From Castor canadensis (lineage: Eukaryota > Chordata > Mammalia > Rodentia > Castoridae): DNA of 64,000 nucleotides. A program made the position numbers and the translations under genes. The notes below the pieces were generated by a model. It searched no databases. It had not been told where the DNA came from and saw nothing but the letters and a program-made list of their open reading frames with translations. Where the stretch lies: contig NC_133391.1 of assembly GCF_047511655.1 (NCBI RefSeq), positions 131,534,906 through 131,598,905 of the forward strand, given 5' to 3'. Numbering within the stretch: position 1 is the first letter of the stretch; every line of letters starts with the position of its first letter. Shown piece after piece: positions 24,043 to 35,335 of this stretch.

Positions 24043-24054
24043 TCTTAGTACTTT
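24043..24054 (+). repeat. Target-site duplication of the RSRC2 retrocopy, right copy
   Basis: TCTTAGTACTTT, identical to 22237-22248, immediately beyond the 5' end of the copied mRNA. Confidence 0.9.
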
Positions 24055-24224
24055 CTCACTTTCAAAAACAATTCAGGCATGTAGGTTACCTGTAAAACTA
24101 CTTGGCATTTCAAATGCGTTTCAAGGAAAGTTTCAGTGTTGTGTTCCATTTCAGTCTCTGATCAAAGGCTTACATTTTAAAATTGCATTTTGTAAAGAGT
24201 CAAGATGAAGCTGTTTACAGAACA

Positions 24225-24345
24225 GTGTTGTATAATGAAAAAAGTGCGGAAAGAGAGAAGCAGGTTCCTGTTCAGCTCTCATGAAGCCTGGTGGGTCCAT
24301 TTATTTCTTAAGACCTCAGTTTCTTCATCTGTAAGATAAGACAGT
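24225..24345 (+). mobile_element. MIR fragment
   Basis: 'aagacctcagtttcttcatc' then 'tgtaagataagacag' resembles the MIR core and downstream region. Confidence 0.5.
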
Positions 24346-25684
24346 TGTACAAATTATTCCTGCTTGCTTTAAAAATAGTCTATGAATTGGTGTCTCTAAA
24401 AAAAAAAGCCAATATCCTCCCAATATTGGTTGGAAGAGTTCAGCTAATCACTTATCATTATTCCAAGATTTCCCCTTAGTTCCTCTGCATGAGTGCAGAG
24501 GCTAACACTGGCATGGATGGCAGCATTTCTTCTGAGTGGCAATCTCTTGGCTGCCATCTCTACCTTGGGCCTGTAGATCTTCAACCACTTGAGTGCTCTT
24601 GAACAGCTCCATCCAGGAGCTCTCCATTGCCCCCTGTATGACAGGTTTCTTATTGAGTTTGTGAAATGCTGCACAGGGTTAAAATTCAGGTTCTGGTACT
24701 AGAAAAATATAGTCCTATCAGTGTGTGTTGGAAGCAGACCTCAAGTGTTTTCTTTGGTGCACTGAGAAGCCTGGCTGAGTCTTACCAGGTGAACTAGTCC
24801 AATTGATTGGCTTCCCAGGCAGTGTGTGTGTGGGGGTGGGTGCCCAGAAACAAATATGTCCACCCTGGGAGTTGGTTTTTGAAGTATGGAAAAGACTTCC
24901 TTTCCTCTTTGATAGCAGTGAACAGAAGAGCTAGGACAGAGGGTGCTGTGTTAAAATGTTAATGTAAATTCTTACTGTAGTTTGAGTAGTTAAGGAAAAG
25001 CTAATGGGAACTTTCCAGGGAAGAGGAAGGGTGTTACTAATGTGAAAATATGGATGATAATTTCTAAATGAAGGCTTTATATGATGGAGATGGAGCATGA
25101 GAGGACCTTGGCTAGTTCGGGGGAGGGGAGTAGAGCAGGGTTTGCGACTGGGTGAGGTAAGAGGGAGGAAGAATAGGGAAGAAAGCCTTCTTTTGGATTC
25201 TGTGGACTGTGAAACTGCCTGCTTGAGGGGTCTAGAATGAAGACTTGGGGAGATTGAGCAAAACAGAGAAGAAAAGGTAGTTTACTACACAGGTGAGGGC
25301 AACAGCCTAAAACTGGAAAGTTCCAGTAATTTTCCTAAAGGTTAGGACCCTTGGGGAAGGGTCTGTGGCTGGAGAGGAGCATTGCAGGGAGTGATGCCCA
25401 GCCGTGCATCTGAACCAAGCCAATCAGTGTAATGACAGCTTGGCTTCCTTCGACGTTTACAGCTAAGGCCACTGCTGCTCAGTCTGTTCAGGACTGGAGG
25501 CCAACCTTGCTTCTACAAAGAAACTAGGACCAAGAGTTCCAGTCCATGGCCATCAGATTGTGCCTGTGTTCTCAACCCAGCCACAGAGCCGTCTCTGTCT
25601 TGTAACTGGCTTTTTACATGCCTGATTTCCCTTTGACTAGTTCATCTTGGATCCTTGGAACTGCCTCTGTCTTATAATAATATT
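24346..25684. other. Unassigned DNA
   Basis: No gene recognised. Contains a G/T-rich patch near 24820-24845 and a purine-rich stretch near 25120-25190. Confidence 0.4.
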
Positions 25685-25875
25685 GTTAATGTTTGATTTG
25701 GTATGAGCTGCTGTGCTGGTCCTCACTGTCATTCAATTCTCATAATAACCCTGTGAGTAGGGGAATATTATTCCCATTTGATAGATAAGAAAATTGAGGC
25801 TTAGAGTTTTTTTTTTCCTTGCCCTAAACATGGATCAGAACCAGAGTTCAGTCCAGGCAGTTTACCAGCAGCCAC
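25685..25875 (-). mobile_element. MIR, antisense
   Basis: 'tctcataataaccctgtgag', then 'tattcccatttgatagataa' and 'gaaaattgaggcttaga' is the antisense MIR order. Confidence 0.7.
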
Positions 25876-26363
25876 ACTGCTTTTTAACACGGCACATACT
25901 TCTCTGTTCATTCTTTTTCCCTTCTTTTTCTGCCACGTTAATTATCCTGAGAGGGCCTCCTGTCTGATCTGCTTCCAGCCTGATCTTTGAATCCTCTAGC
26001 ATTGTCTGCCTCCTTCATCTTTCCTTGATGATGGTCTTGACCATCTCATGTTTTCTGGCCCTGCTGCTTGTGCAGAACCCTGCTGGTGGCCCCTGAGACT
26101 TTCTATAGAACTGTAGCTGTACCAGGGTTCTCTCTGATTTCACTTACTGTGCAGAGAAGTGGAATTGTGTTGGTGTGGTCACTACCAAGACTAGACGCAG
26201 AGCAGGACCAGATAAGATGCACACTCTGAGTGCCATGCTGGCTGAAGTATAGGTCAGGCCCTCAGTGATCCCAGGTTGAGTGAGTCCTACAGGGATGAGT
26301 TCCAGATGAGCAGAGGAAGGAACTTCTCCCTTTTAGTGGCAAAGTGGGCTCACTTTGCTTCTT
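25876..26363. other. Unassigned DNA
   Basis: Pyrimidine-rich sequence near 25900-26060 could be eroded L2, not callable. No gene. Confidence 0.35.
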
Positions 26364-26473
26364 GTTTTTAGACAGAGTCCCACTTTGTAGCCCAAGCTGG
26401 ACTCAAACGTGATCCTACAGCCTCAGCCTCCCAAGTGCTAGGATTACAGATATGTGCTACCATGCCTGGCTGG
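26364..26473 (-). mobile_element. B1 SINE, antisense
   Basis: 'gacagagtcccactttgtag', 'cccaagctggactcaaacgt', 'cagcctcccaagtgctagga' and 'gctaccatgcctggc' identify an antisense B1. Confidence 0.88.
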
Positions 26474-28079
26474 GGCCACTTCTTAGTGGATGCCTTGGAG
26501 AGCATTGAGGGATTCTGTAGTAATTTGTGTTGAACATGGCTTGCACAGGGCCAGCCCTCACTATTCATCACAATTACGTGGCAATTTCCTAAGAACAGCT
26601 GATCTCTGTACTCCATCCTCAGAGGGGGAGCTCTGGCCCAGGGTGATATCCAGATGTCCACAGTTTTACTAAAAGTGCTCTAGGGATTCTAATACCCAGC
26701 CAGTATTGCTACCACTCATGTGTTGGGTAGTTCTTGGGCTAAGGTTCTAAGAATAGGAGCAAAGCAGGGTGGCCTGATGTTCTGGGTTTATTGATGAGAC
26801 ACTTTACCAGGTGCAGCCACAGAAGCCATGGGCACATCGTGAGGGCCACATGAGAAACGCGAGGGTGGTCAGGAGGAAAAGTGGGAGCAGGGGGTAGTTT
26901 ACACTTTCCTCACGGTGAATGGGGTTTCTGGAGGAAAGGCCCGGCAGGTCAGGATGCATAGTTTTTGCCAGCTCTATGCTATAGAGGTGGTCCTTAGTTC
27001 CTTGGTACCTTGCCTCGGCTTTATTAGAATGGAGGAATTTTGCCTCCTGAGGTGGGCAGGCCAGATGGAGGAGATCTAGCTCTAGATCCAGTAGGCTGCC
27101 TGTTGAAGGCTTCTGGCTGCATCTGGAATTAGAATTAGCCAGTCTCTTCCCAACCAGAAAATCAAATGAAATTGAACATAGAATATTTGTATCTGAAAAG
27201 GAAATAGATCATTAATGCAGCTTTGCATCGTGAACCCTGGATATTGAAGGCTAATCTGATCAAAGAAGAGCCAGATAGTTGTTCCTGAAAGCTAGGGGAA
27301 GCACACTACTTATTTGAAATGTATTGTAGGCTGGGGGCCAGAGAACACCCCAGAACCCAGAAGCTCCTCTAGAGGATAGGGGCTGCTATCAGCAGCTCAG
27401 TGGTTGAGGGGAAAGGGCTTGGCTGACAGGCTGAAAGAGATGAATTTTTATCCAGCTGTGGCCCCCAAGCTGCCCTAAAGCCTTGGACTGTTGTCCAATA
27501 AACAGCCCAAATGTGTTACACTCTGATAAATCAGAATTGCAAAGGCAGAAATGCTGAGGTGGGAGAAGCCTGGTACAGCCCGTGACCAGGCCAAGGAAAG
27601 CATAGATTGTTACTTGAATTGTGGCAATCTTGGGCTGAGGGCTGTGATGACACACATTTGATGCAAAAGCAAAAGCAAACCAAATGTATTTTCAACAGGA
27701 TTTAAGCACACAAGGTGAGGGATTTCCTTAGCCTAAAGGTGTGTATATGCTGTTTACTTGGTTTTGCTCAGTTATTTTTTTTAAACATTTTCAGTTCTTG
27801 TTTTTTAGCTTTTCTTTTTAAGCTTGTGGATTCTGAGGGTCAAACTTAGGTTAAGTGATGTGTTGTCTTTTTTAATCAGAGTTTTGAGGTAAACCAGACT
27901 CTTATGGTTAAAAAGCTCTGATCACAAGGGTTTTCATTCCAGATGAGGGGTCTTTGCACACACACACAGTGCAGCTCTTTGTGGTCCTGAAGGAAGGAGT
28001 AGGTAATCTTTTATCTTCCTGGCCCTTGTCTATGAATTGAAGGAATTGGTATGATGATCTATAACCACAGATTAAAGGC
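26474..28079. other. Unassigned DNA
   Basis: No gene recognised. Short (CA)n at about 27957-27967. Confidence 0.45.
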
Positions 28080-28240
28080 TGATCATTATTGAGCACCAAC
28101 TATAAGTTAGATATTAGGCTAAATCATTTTACCTCAGTACTATTATATCATGCTTCTAGAGTTTAGGAACTTAGGCCTGGAGAAGTTAAGAAGTAATTTT
28201 CTCAAGGTCACACAGCTGGGTAAGGCTGGAGCTGGCACTC
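28080..28240 (-). mobile_element. MIR, antisense
   Basis: 'ttgagcaccaactataagtt', then 'aggcctggagaagttaagaa' and 'ctcaaggtcacacagctggg' give a clear antisense MIR. Confidence 0.75.
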
Positions 28241-28574
28241 TGTTCCCAGTCCCCACATACACAATCACTCCTTATGCTGCCTCCCTGACGAACTTGGTCA
28301 CCACTTCAGAAGATGAGTATTGTGGGTCCAGTCCTCTGCTCAGCCCATTTCTTCCTAGTCACACTGCCTTTTCTTCTTCGCTGTGAGATGAATAGCTTTA
28401 CTTGGTCATGACTGTTGGCCAACAGGTTGGGCATACTTATTCTAATATGGATAACTGAACAGGAGGAGTTGAAGTTAACTTTCCTTGAGAACAGGAATGC
28501 AAGACTATGAGCTAGAAGGAACACTACAGGATATAATCAATTTATTGTAATTAAAAGCAGCTTGTTAACACACT
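28241..28574. other. Unassigned DNA
   Basis: No gene or repeat recognised. Confidence 0.4.
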
Positions 28575-28732
28575 CATATTTATACAACGTTATTCATAAT
28601 AACCAAGAGGCAGAAGCATGGATGCATGAATGAATAAACAAAGCATGGTAAATACTACAGTGGTATATTATTTAGCCTGAAGAAGGAATAAATTCTAGCA
28701 TATTCTCTAACATGGATGAACCTCGAGGACTA
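28575..28732 (+). mobile_element. Old L1 (L1M-type), part 1, split by an LTR
   Basis: 'tattcataataaccaagagg', then 'ctacagtggtatattattta' and 'aacatggatgaacctcgagg' match the L1 ORF2 C-terminal region and start of the 3' UTR in old L1M elements. Continues after the LTR at 29102. Confidence 0.8.
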
Positions 28733-29101
28733 TGTTAGTCAGCTTCCCATTGCTATAACAAAGACCTGGGATAAATCAATTTAAAAACAGAGGGAAGGCT
28801 TATTTTAGCTTACCGTTTTGGAGGTTTCTTAGCTTTGTCAGTTGGCCCTTTGCTTCTGGACTTATAGTAAGGCAGCATGTCTTGGGAATGTGTGGTAGAA
28901 GAAGCTGTTCACCCCAATGGCAGCCAAGAAGCAAAGAGAGGGACGAAGGAGCTGGGATATCAATATCCCCTTCAAGGGCACACCCCCAGTGACCCAACTT
29001 TCTCCCACTAAGGCCCACTTCTTAAAGGTTCTACCACCTCCCAATAGCACCACAGAATGGTGGCAAAGCCTTTAACACATGAACCCTTGGGGAACACTTA
29101 T
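28733..29101 (-). mobile_element. MaLR-like solo LTR, antisense, inside the L1
   Basis: Starts TGTTAGTCAGCTTCCCATTG, then 'ttttggaggtttcttagctt', 'ggcagccaagaagcaaagag', 'tatccccttcaagggcacac' and 'ctaccacctcccaatagcac'. These are MaLR LTR features read on the minus strand. It interrupts the L1 between its two halves, so it is younger than that L1. No internal genes. Confidence 0.75.
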
Positions 29102-29383
29102 CAAAGACAAATACTGTATGATTTCACTTACATAAGGTACTTAGAATAGTGAACGTCATGAAAACATAAGGTGGAATGGTGGTTGTCAAAGGCTGGGAGA
29201 GGGAGAAAGAGAGGGTTGTTAATTGGTATAGAAGTTTCAGGTTTGCAAGATGAGAAAGTTTTGGAGTTAGGTTGAAGAACAACATGAAAACACTAACCAC
29301 TTCAGAAGTGTATAATTAAAATGGTCAAGGTGGTAAATTTTATGCGATGTATATTTTACCACAAATAAAAAACAAATAAATAA
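29102..29383 (+). mobile_element. Old L1 (L1M-type), part 2
   Basis: Resumes with 'aaagacaaatactgtatgat' and 'ggtggaatggtggttgtcaa', ending 'gtatattttaccacaaataa' plus an A-rich tail, the standard 3' end of old L1M elements. Confidence 0.85.
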
Positions 29384-29560
29384 CCAACTTTCTCAATAAT
29401 GATCACTGTACTGAAAATTGCTCTTAAGCCAAAGTAACATTAATATCACAGACCTGTAATAAAATGTTTATAATCTTTATGTGTTTTAAAAATTTTATCT
29501 TATTACTCTGACTTTATAGTGCATACATTAGGGTTAAAGGGCGTGATAATTATACCTATG
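29384..29560. other. Unassigned AT-rich DNA
   Basis: Nothing recognised. Confidence 0.4.
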
Positions 29561-29633
29561 ACATAGGGTATATATATATTATATGTACATATTTTTACTT
29601 ATGTACGTATATATATGTATATAATATATTTGG
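29561..29633. repeat. AT-rich (TATA/TGTA)n low-complexity tract
   Basis: Alternating TA and TG/CA steps with several self-complementary segments. Confidence 0.8.
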
Positions 29634-30194
29634 GACACTTAACATAATGAAAAATAAAATATTGGGAGGAAGGTAAAATTTAAAATAGCAACATGCCAAC
29701 TCTTAAATAGAAATTCTTAGTTTCTGATTAGTGACACCTAACAGTGAACAACTTTCCACCAGAATCTCTTTCAGCTCTCTATTGTCTCTGCCACTGACTG
29801 CACAATGTGTTTTCATTACTATTCACACAGACAGAGTAGAAATCTTGGTATATTTGCAAAAGGTGTCCTACCACATTGATGGATTCTTAGCATCACTAAC
29901 AATCCTGGAGGAGGCAATGAGGATGGGAGGCTGGACTCTCCTTCAGGCTCTTACTGTGGGGAATGTGCAGGACTCAGCAGTGCTCTGTGACGTTCACTTT
30001 ACTCATCTGTGAAAAGACAGGTTTGGACCAAATGAAACTTGCGTCTCCCTACCTGTTGACATTTCCCCAGAGGTTTTGACATTTCAGAGGTCATTCAGAA
30101 TGCCCATAGGATAATATTATTGGAAAGGGGTTGGCCTTAGAGAATTTTACTTGGAAGAAAAGAATCTGTCAATTGTTCTTCAAGACCTGTCTGG
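29634..30194. other. Unassigned DNA
   Basis: No gene. An eroded MIR-like phrase near 29990-30030. Confidence 0.4.
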
Positions 30195-30309
30195 ACTGAG
30201 GCTGAGATGTGGCTTAAAGTGGTAGAGCACCTGCCTAGCAAGCATGAGGCCCTGAGTTCAAACTCCAGTATGGCCAAAAGAAAAAAACAAAAGAAAAAAG
30301 AACAAAAAT
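30195..30309 (+). mobile_element. ID-like SINE
   Basis: 'gtggcttaaagtggtagagc', 'acctgcctagcaagcatgag' and 'gccctgagttcaaactccag' are the tRNA-like body with A and B box regions, followed by an A-rich tail (30277-30308). An 8-base flank CTGTCTGG occurs at 30187-30194 and 30310-30317, consistent with a short target-site duplication. Confidence 0.9.
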
Positions 30310-30712
30310 CTGTCTGGGATGGATATAAACACAGCCAAACGGTAATAAGAGTAGCAGACCGTGCTTCTAGGTAATTTAATTCAGGGTCACGCCAAGTTTC
30401 TTCATAGACTGCTAAAGTAGAATGAGCCTTCATAGACAAGCAGTCACTCCTCTGCTAGTTGGAAAAGCAGATCCAGCAGCCCACACACCCTAGAACTTTC
30501 AAGTAAATTGCAACACAGGAGAACTGTCTCAAGTTGTTATTTTCATTCTAAAACAGCAGTAGTTCCTTTGAAAAGTATACTTTGATGGACGTCATTGATG
30601 CCTAAATAAGTGGAAGATTATTGAAAATTTGTGTGTGATGTAGAAATTGCTGAATTATAGATTGGGAAGGAGACATAAGAAAATACTGAGTTCATCAAGC
30701 CACAAAAGTGAA
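30310..30712. other. Unassigned DNA
   Basis: No gene or repeat recognised. Confidence 0.4.
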
Positions 30713-31090
30713 TGTCTTAGTTTGGTTTCTCTGAAGCAAGCCTGAAGTACACATGGTTTATTTAGGGATGAACCCAAAAAGCACAAATAAGGGAATGAGA
30801 TGAGTATGGTAGGAAGGAGAAAAAGACAACATGAAAGTCTATTATCCAGGCTGATGCTGCCGGCAAGGGGACCTGAGTTATGCAATTCTTCTGGGAAGCA
30901 TATGGCATGTCTCCAGGATTGTCCTTCAATGGGATGGGGGCTAGGATTTCTCCACAAATGATTATGCCCCACTGGTTGAGGACTTCTGAGCTGGCTTGAA
31001 TGTGGACTGTGTGGGCTCCTGTATCTTCAAAGGAGGGCCTAAGGCAAAAAAGAAAAAGGAAATCAACCTGAGATTTCTGGAACTATCTGC
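30713..31090. mobile_element. Unassigned LTR-like dispersed repeat
   Basis: A block running from 'cttagtttggtttctctgaa' through 'catgtctccaggattgtcct' to 'gaaatcaacctgagatttct' reads like an old mammalian dispersed repeat; the family is not identified. Part of it resembles 9917-10055. Confidence 0.4.
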
Positions 31091-31124
31091 CAGACTGTGG
31101 CTGAAGTCATAGGTAGGCTACTGG

Positions 31125-31191
31125 TTAAGCTTGTAGCTTAGATTTGTCTGATTTCACTGTTTACCAGGCACATGTTCTTAAGCCAGACACT
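31125..31191 (+). mobile_element. MIR, left part, split by an LTR
   Basis: Weak MIR-like start ending 'cttaagccagacact', where a MIR would continue toward 'cttaacctc'. It is cut by the LTR at 31192 and seems to resume at about 31505. Confidence 0.4.
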
Positions 31192-31504
31192 TGTCTTAGT
31201 TCATTTGGGTTGCTCTAACAAAATACCTTAGACTACATAATTAATAAATGACAGAAATTTATTGCCTTTAGTTCTGAGACTGAAAAATCCAAGATCAAGG
31301 TACCAGCAGATTTGGTGTCTGATGAGGGTTGGCTCTTTCCACTTCAAAGTTGCTTTTATGCGAGAGCTAATCCCATTCATGAGGGCTATGTTTCTATACT
31401 TCTCAAAGGCTCCATCTTTTAATCTACCATATTTTTAAGGTAGATTTTTGGTTTTTAGTCTCAATATATGAATTTCATGAGGACACCAACATTTAGACTA
31501 TAGC
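31192..31504 (-). mobile_element. MaLR-like solo LTR, antisense
   Basis: Begins TGTCTTAGTTCATTTGGGTT and ends TTTAGACTATAGCA, giving TG...CA termini. Internal landmarks are 'gacagaaatttattgccttt', 'aaaatccaagatcaaggtac' and 'aatcccattcatgagggcta'. MLT1/MST-like LTR with no internal genes. Confidence 0.8.
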
Positions 31505-31645
31505 AATATTTAAGCTTCCTAAACCTTGGTTTTCTCACCATGAGATGCTGCTACAGAAAGCTGCCTGGAAATGTGAGGATGGATTGTATTATCCACTTAG
31601 AGCACTTAGCATTGTGGTAATGATAATAATACAGGAGGTTTGACT
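31505..31645 (+). mobile_element. MIR, right part
   Basis: Resumes 'cttcctaaaccttggttttc' then 'tcaccatgagatg' and ends near 'gagcacttagcattgtggta', as in the MIR 3' half. Confidence 0.55.
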
Positions 31646-34599
31646 TTCTCAGGGCTTCAGAGTTATGAGAATAAGTCAATAGGAAGATCTTCTGTGAAGC
31701 TTTTCAGCCAAAAAATCCCAAATAAGCTCAGACCAATATGTCAATGATGAGGGGAATTAATGGCCTTTACTGGTGACATGAATGTAATTCTTCTCACCAC
31801 TCAGTTAGGATGAATTTAGTACTTGCTTCAGAAGATGATCCAGATGACTTATTATTTTACTAGATTTTCATTGTCAGCTCTCTCAGGTGGCTGCTATTCC
31901 CATGTGTCGTGTAGAGCTGCCTTAAAGGTATGTATAGCCACAGGCCCCTGAGTCTAACCTCCTGAGTCACTCTTCCTATGGAAAGGTATCTATAGCTTAA
32001 GGAGATGTCACTGGCCATTTCTAACAGTTTTTTAATTGGTTTTGTCTATTATGCAATAACAATTTTATTGAAATTTGGGAAGAAACTGAATCTGGAGGGA
32101 CTACTAATATGGTTCCAGGAAGTCAGTGATTGATGTGAAAAGCCCAAAGTAAATTTTGAGTCTGGAGGTCAGTCATTTTTTCCTACAATGAGAGTTTTCA
32201 TAATGGTGAAGCGTTCTATTAATTAAGGAGCATATTTGCATTTTATGATTGCTTTTGGTTATAGTAAGCGACTGAGGAAAAGTTAGGGTCCTGCAAAGCA
32301 CAGGAAGATGTTCCATGTGTTTTCTTGGTGAGCTGCTCTGGAGTTTGGTTTACATTCTTTTACTCTTGGTTTAATATTGGGGCTCAATAAGCAGAATTCC
32401 CAAAATAAAAGCCAAAGGAGGTGGAGAAGTCTATGGGTTTCCTGAGTGTATGGATTGAAATGCTTGGGGTTTTTCTTATTGTTTTTGATTAATGGACATA
32501 TACATTCGGGGTTATGACAACAACATGTAACTGTGAAAGTCCTCTGTTGTTGGTTTTCATGTCTGAAGCTCTAATCCTAACCTCAGTCTCTTTTACCTTT
32601 CATTGAAACTATTTTAATATTGTAATTTTGATTAAACAGGGATTACTTTTTTAGGGATTACTATCACATAATAACAGAACCAGGGGTTGTGAATGCTTTG
32701 ACAGCCTAATTCCAAATGACAATGAAAGTATCAATCTAGTACCTGCATTCATTATTCAGAATAATTCTTCCTTTTTTTTTACTTCTCAGGGTGGCTTTGA
32801 CCTTTGTTACCATCATGGTATGTCAAAGTTTAGTGGTGATTTGACCTGTATTCTACTGTTGAGAGTGACCATTTTCCATTAAGCGAGCACTCACTGACCT
32901 GAAGGTGCTTTTAGCCTCTGTCTACTGTTTTACCTAAAGTAAAATAGAAAAATAGAAGACACTGAAGTAGTTGGAGGCAGAAGCCATGGCCGCCATGTTG
33001 GGTAGTGCCTTAGCACTGAGGTCATTTATTTCTGGGTGATGATACTGAGCTATGGAGGGGAAGGCGACGTGGGGCATAGTAGGTTTGAGCACCTAGTATG
33101 AGTTTGGCACTGTAATTGGGAATGGATAAGAAAACACACAAGATGTCTCTGTCTCCCATGACCTCAGAACCCAGCTGGTGAAACCCCATGCACACTTGGG
33201 AAACAGGTAGGCCACTATGCATTGCTCTGTGTGTTGGGTTAGAATGAGTGATGCACACAGCTAAGGCTCTAGGAATTCAAAGACAGGAGAGTTTCACTTG
33301 GCTTCTCAGCTGGCAGCACTCTAAAGAATGGGTGGGGTACAGCAAAAGAACCAGAGAGCAAATTCCCTAGGAAGTGATTCCTAAAGAAGTAAATTTTAAC
33401 TAAATGAGATCATCCATTGAAGGTGCACAGCAAGAGGCAAATCAAATCCTTGTGCATGGGGTCTTTTCAAAGAGGAAAACTAACAATCACCCCTCCTGTT
33501 TTGCTTTATTTGATAATGGCATATGTGCACATGGCAGAAGATTTTGGCTTCTTTCTATGCTTTTGGTTACATTGTCTTTCCACAGGTATGGTGAGAGGTT
33601 GGAGATATTGCCATGCTTCTGACAAAAGCATTTTTTCCATGGCCAGTTCTTCTAGAAATGATACTTCTTTCTTCATATTTTCAGACATAATATGTTTTTG
33701 CTGCTTACATTTTTACTTGCTCTTCCCTTCTGCACTTTCCTTCTGCTAGGTGGTGTGGGCTACCTTAGCTTTTTTGGTTCCATCTGTAATTCCATTTTTA
33801 GGAGATTTATCTTAGGACTTCTCACTTAGGGGACATAGCTTTAGTTTTCTACCTTTACCATTCCATATCTGAAATTTTTGGACCTGGAATGATGATTCCT
33901 TGATGAATTTTTGCAATCAAGACAGTGTTTTAGGGAAATGATGTGAATGCTGGGGGTAGCTTAAATTCCATTACCCTGAACACTCAGAGATGATAGGGGT
34001 TCTTTTGTTGTCCTGAAGATTTGTTGTAATATGTATTGCTCTGACTGGTAGGGTTGATGGGGTTGGTAATCACTGTAGAGGCCTGTGTTGAGATTTCTGT
34101 TGTAAGGTCAAGCTCTGCCCTAAAATTTCTTGCTTGGGTAACGGTCTAAAACAAACAGCAAACAAATTAGCAACACTTTTGGGTTTTTGCTGCTATTCCT
34201 TATTCACTTCTCTAGGTTTTTGCTTCTGGATTTCTTGGTTTTCTTCAATTTCTTTAGATTCTCAAAATCCAGGAATGCCATTGACTTGGAGAAATGTCTC
34301 AGTTTGTACATGCCATAGAAGAGCCTAATTGGACAATGACTGGCCCTTAAGCTTCCAGAACTTAGATCACCTAAAAAGACCCACTGAAAGAAAATACTGT
34401 CCCTTATCTACACCTTTCCTTTACCTGGAAGGGAGAGAAAAGAACAGCACAGAAGCTTGGGAAAGTGTTTCGGGAACTACCAGAGTGAAATATTGGCAAG
34501 GGCATTGTTTATAGAACTTCCATTTGGCCTTGCCTCACCAGGCACTCAATTTTGAGGAGACCAGAGCCACTCCCAGGAGCCACCCATCCGGGCAACAGG
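31646..34599. other. Unassigned DNA
   Basis: About 3 kb without a recognised gene or confident repeat. Possible weak L3/MIR-like wording near 33085-33175. Open frames near 33404-33749 have no domain. Confidence 0.45.
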
Positions 34600-34690
34600 A
34601 GACATGGGTAATCTTCCTAATCTCCCTGGCCTCCGTTCCTTATATTTAACATGAAGAAGTTGGATTGAAGCAGTAGTTTTTCAAACTTTA
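34600..34690 (+). mobile_element. MIR-like fragment
   Basis: 'taatctccctggcctccgtt' and 'ccttatatttaacatgaaga' resemble the MIR core-to-tail portion. Confidence 0.35.
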
Positions 34691-34739
34691 CTGTTTTGGG
34701 AGTGGTGGGGTTTTTTTTTGTTTTGTTTTGTTTTTATTT

Positions 34740-35335
34740 TTGCAATTATGAAAAGAAAGATAAAATATTCACAATATTTTTTATGTTTTATAAAAAAACA
34801 TTAAGGCTGAGAAACCAAACATTACCAGTACCCTAGAAGTTTCCCCTACTTCCTACCTGAGTCTGCCAAAAAAAGTATCCTTCAGACTTTTGTGATAATC
34901 ATTTCCTTGCTTTTCTTCCTAGCTTTATTACTTATATGTGCATCTTCAGACAATATAGCTTCTTTTTGTCTGTTTTTCAACTTTACATAAGTGGAATAAT
35001 TCTCTGTGTTCTTTCATGTCTTGCCTTTTTCATTCAACATTGTGTTTGCAAGATTTGTCTACACTGTGGCACAAACCTCTGGATTAAGAATGTTCAGGAT
35101 GTGTAGTTTTCTATTGTATGAATTTGCCACCATGTGTTGATCCATGGTACAATGGGAGGACAGTCAGGCTGCTTCTGGCTTGGACCCATTATGGACCAGG
35201 GTGTTGTGGCTATCTGTATACACACATGCTGGGGCATACATGTGTGGATTACTCTAGGATACATGGCTAGAATTTACACACCTCAAACTGTTTTCCATTA
35301 TGACTGTAGTGATTCCTTTCTTCCCTAAACAATAC
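34740..35335 (-). mobile_element. Old L1 (L1M-type), antisense
   Basis: Antisense L1 3' region: 'accagtaccctagaagtttc', 'ttgtgataatcatttccttg', 'tgccaccatgtgttgatcca' and 'tggctagaatttacacacct'. Heavily diverged and not coding. Confidence 0.65.
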
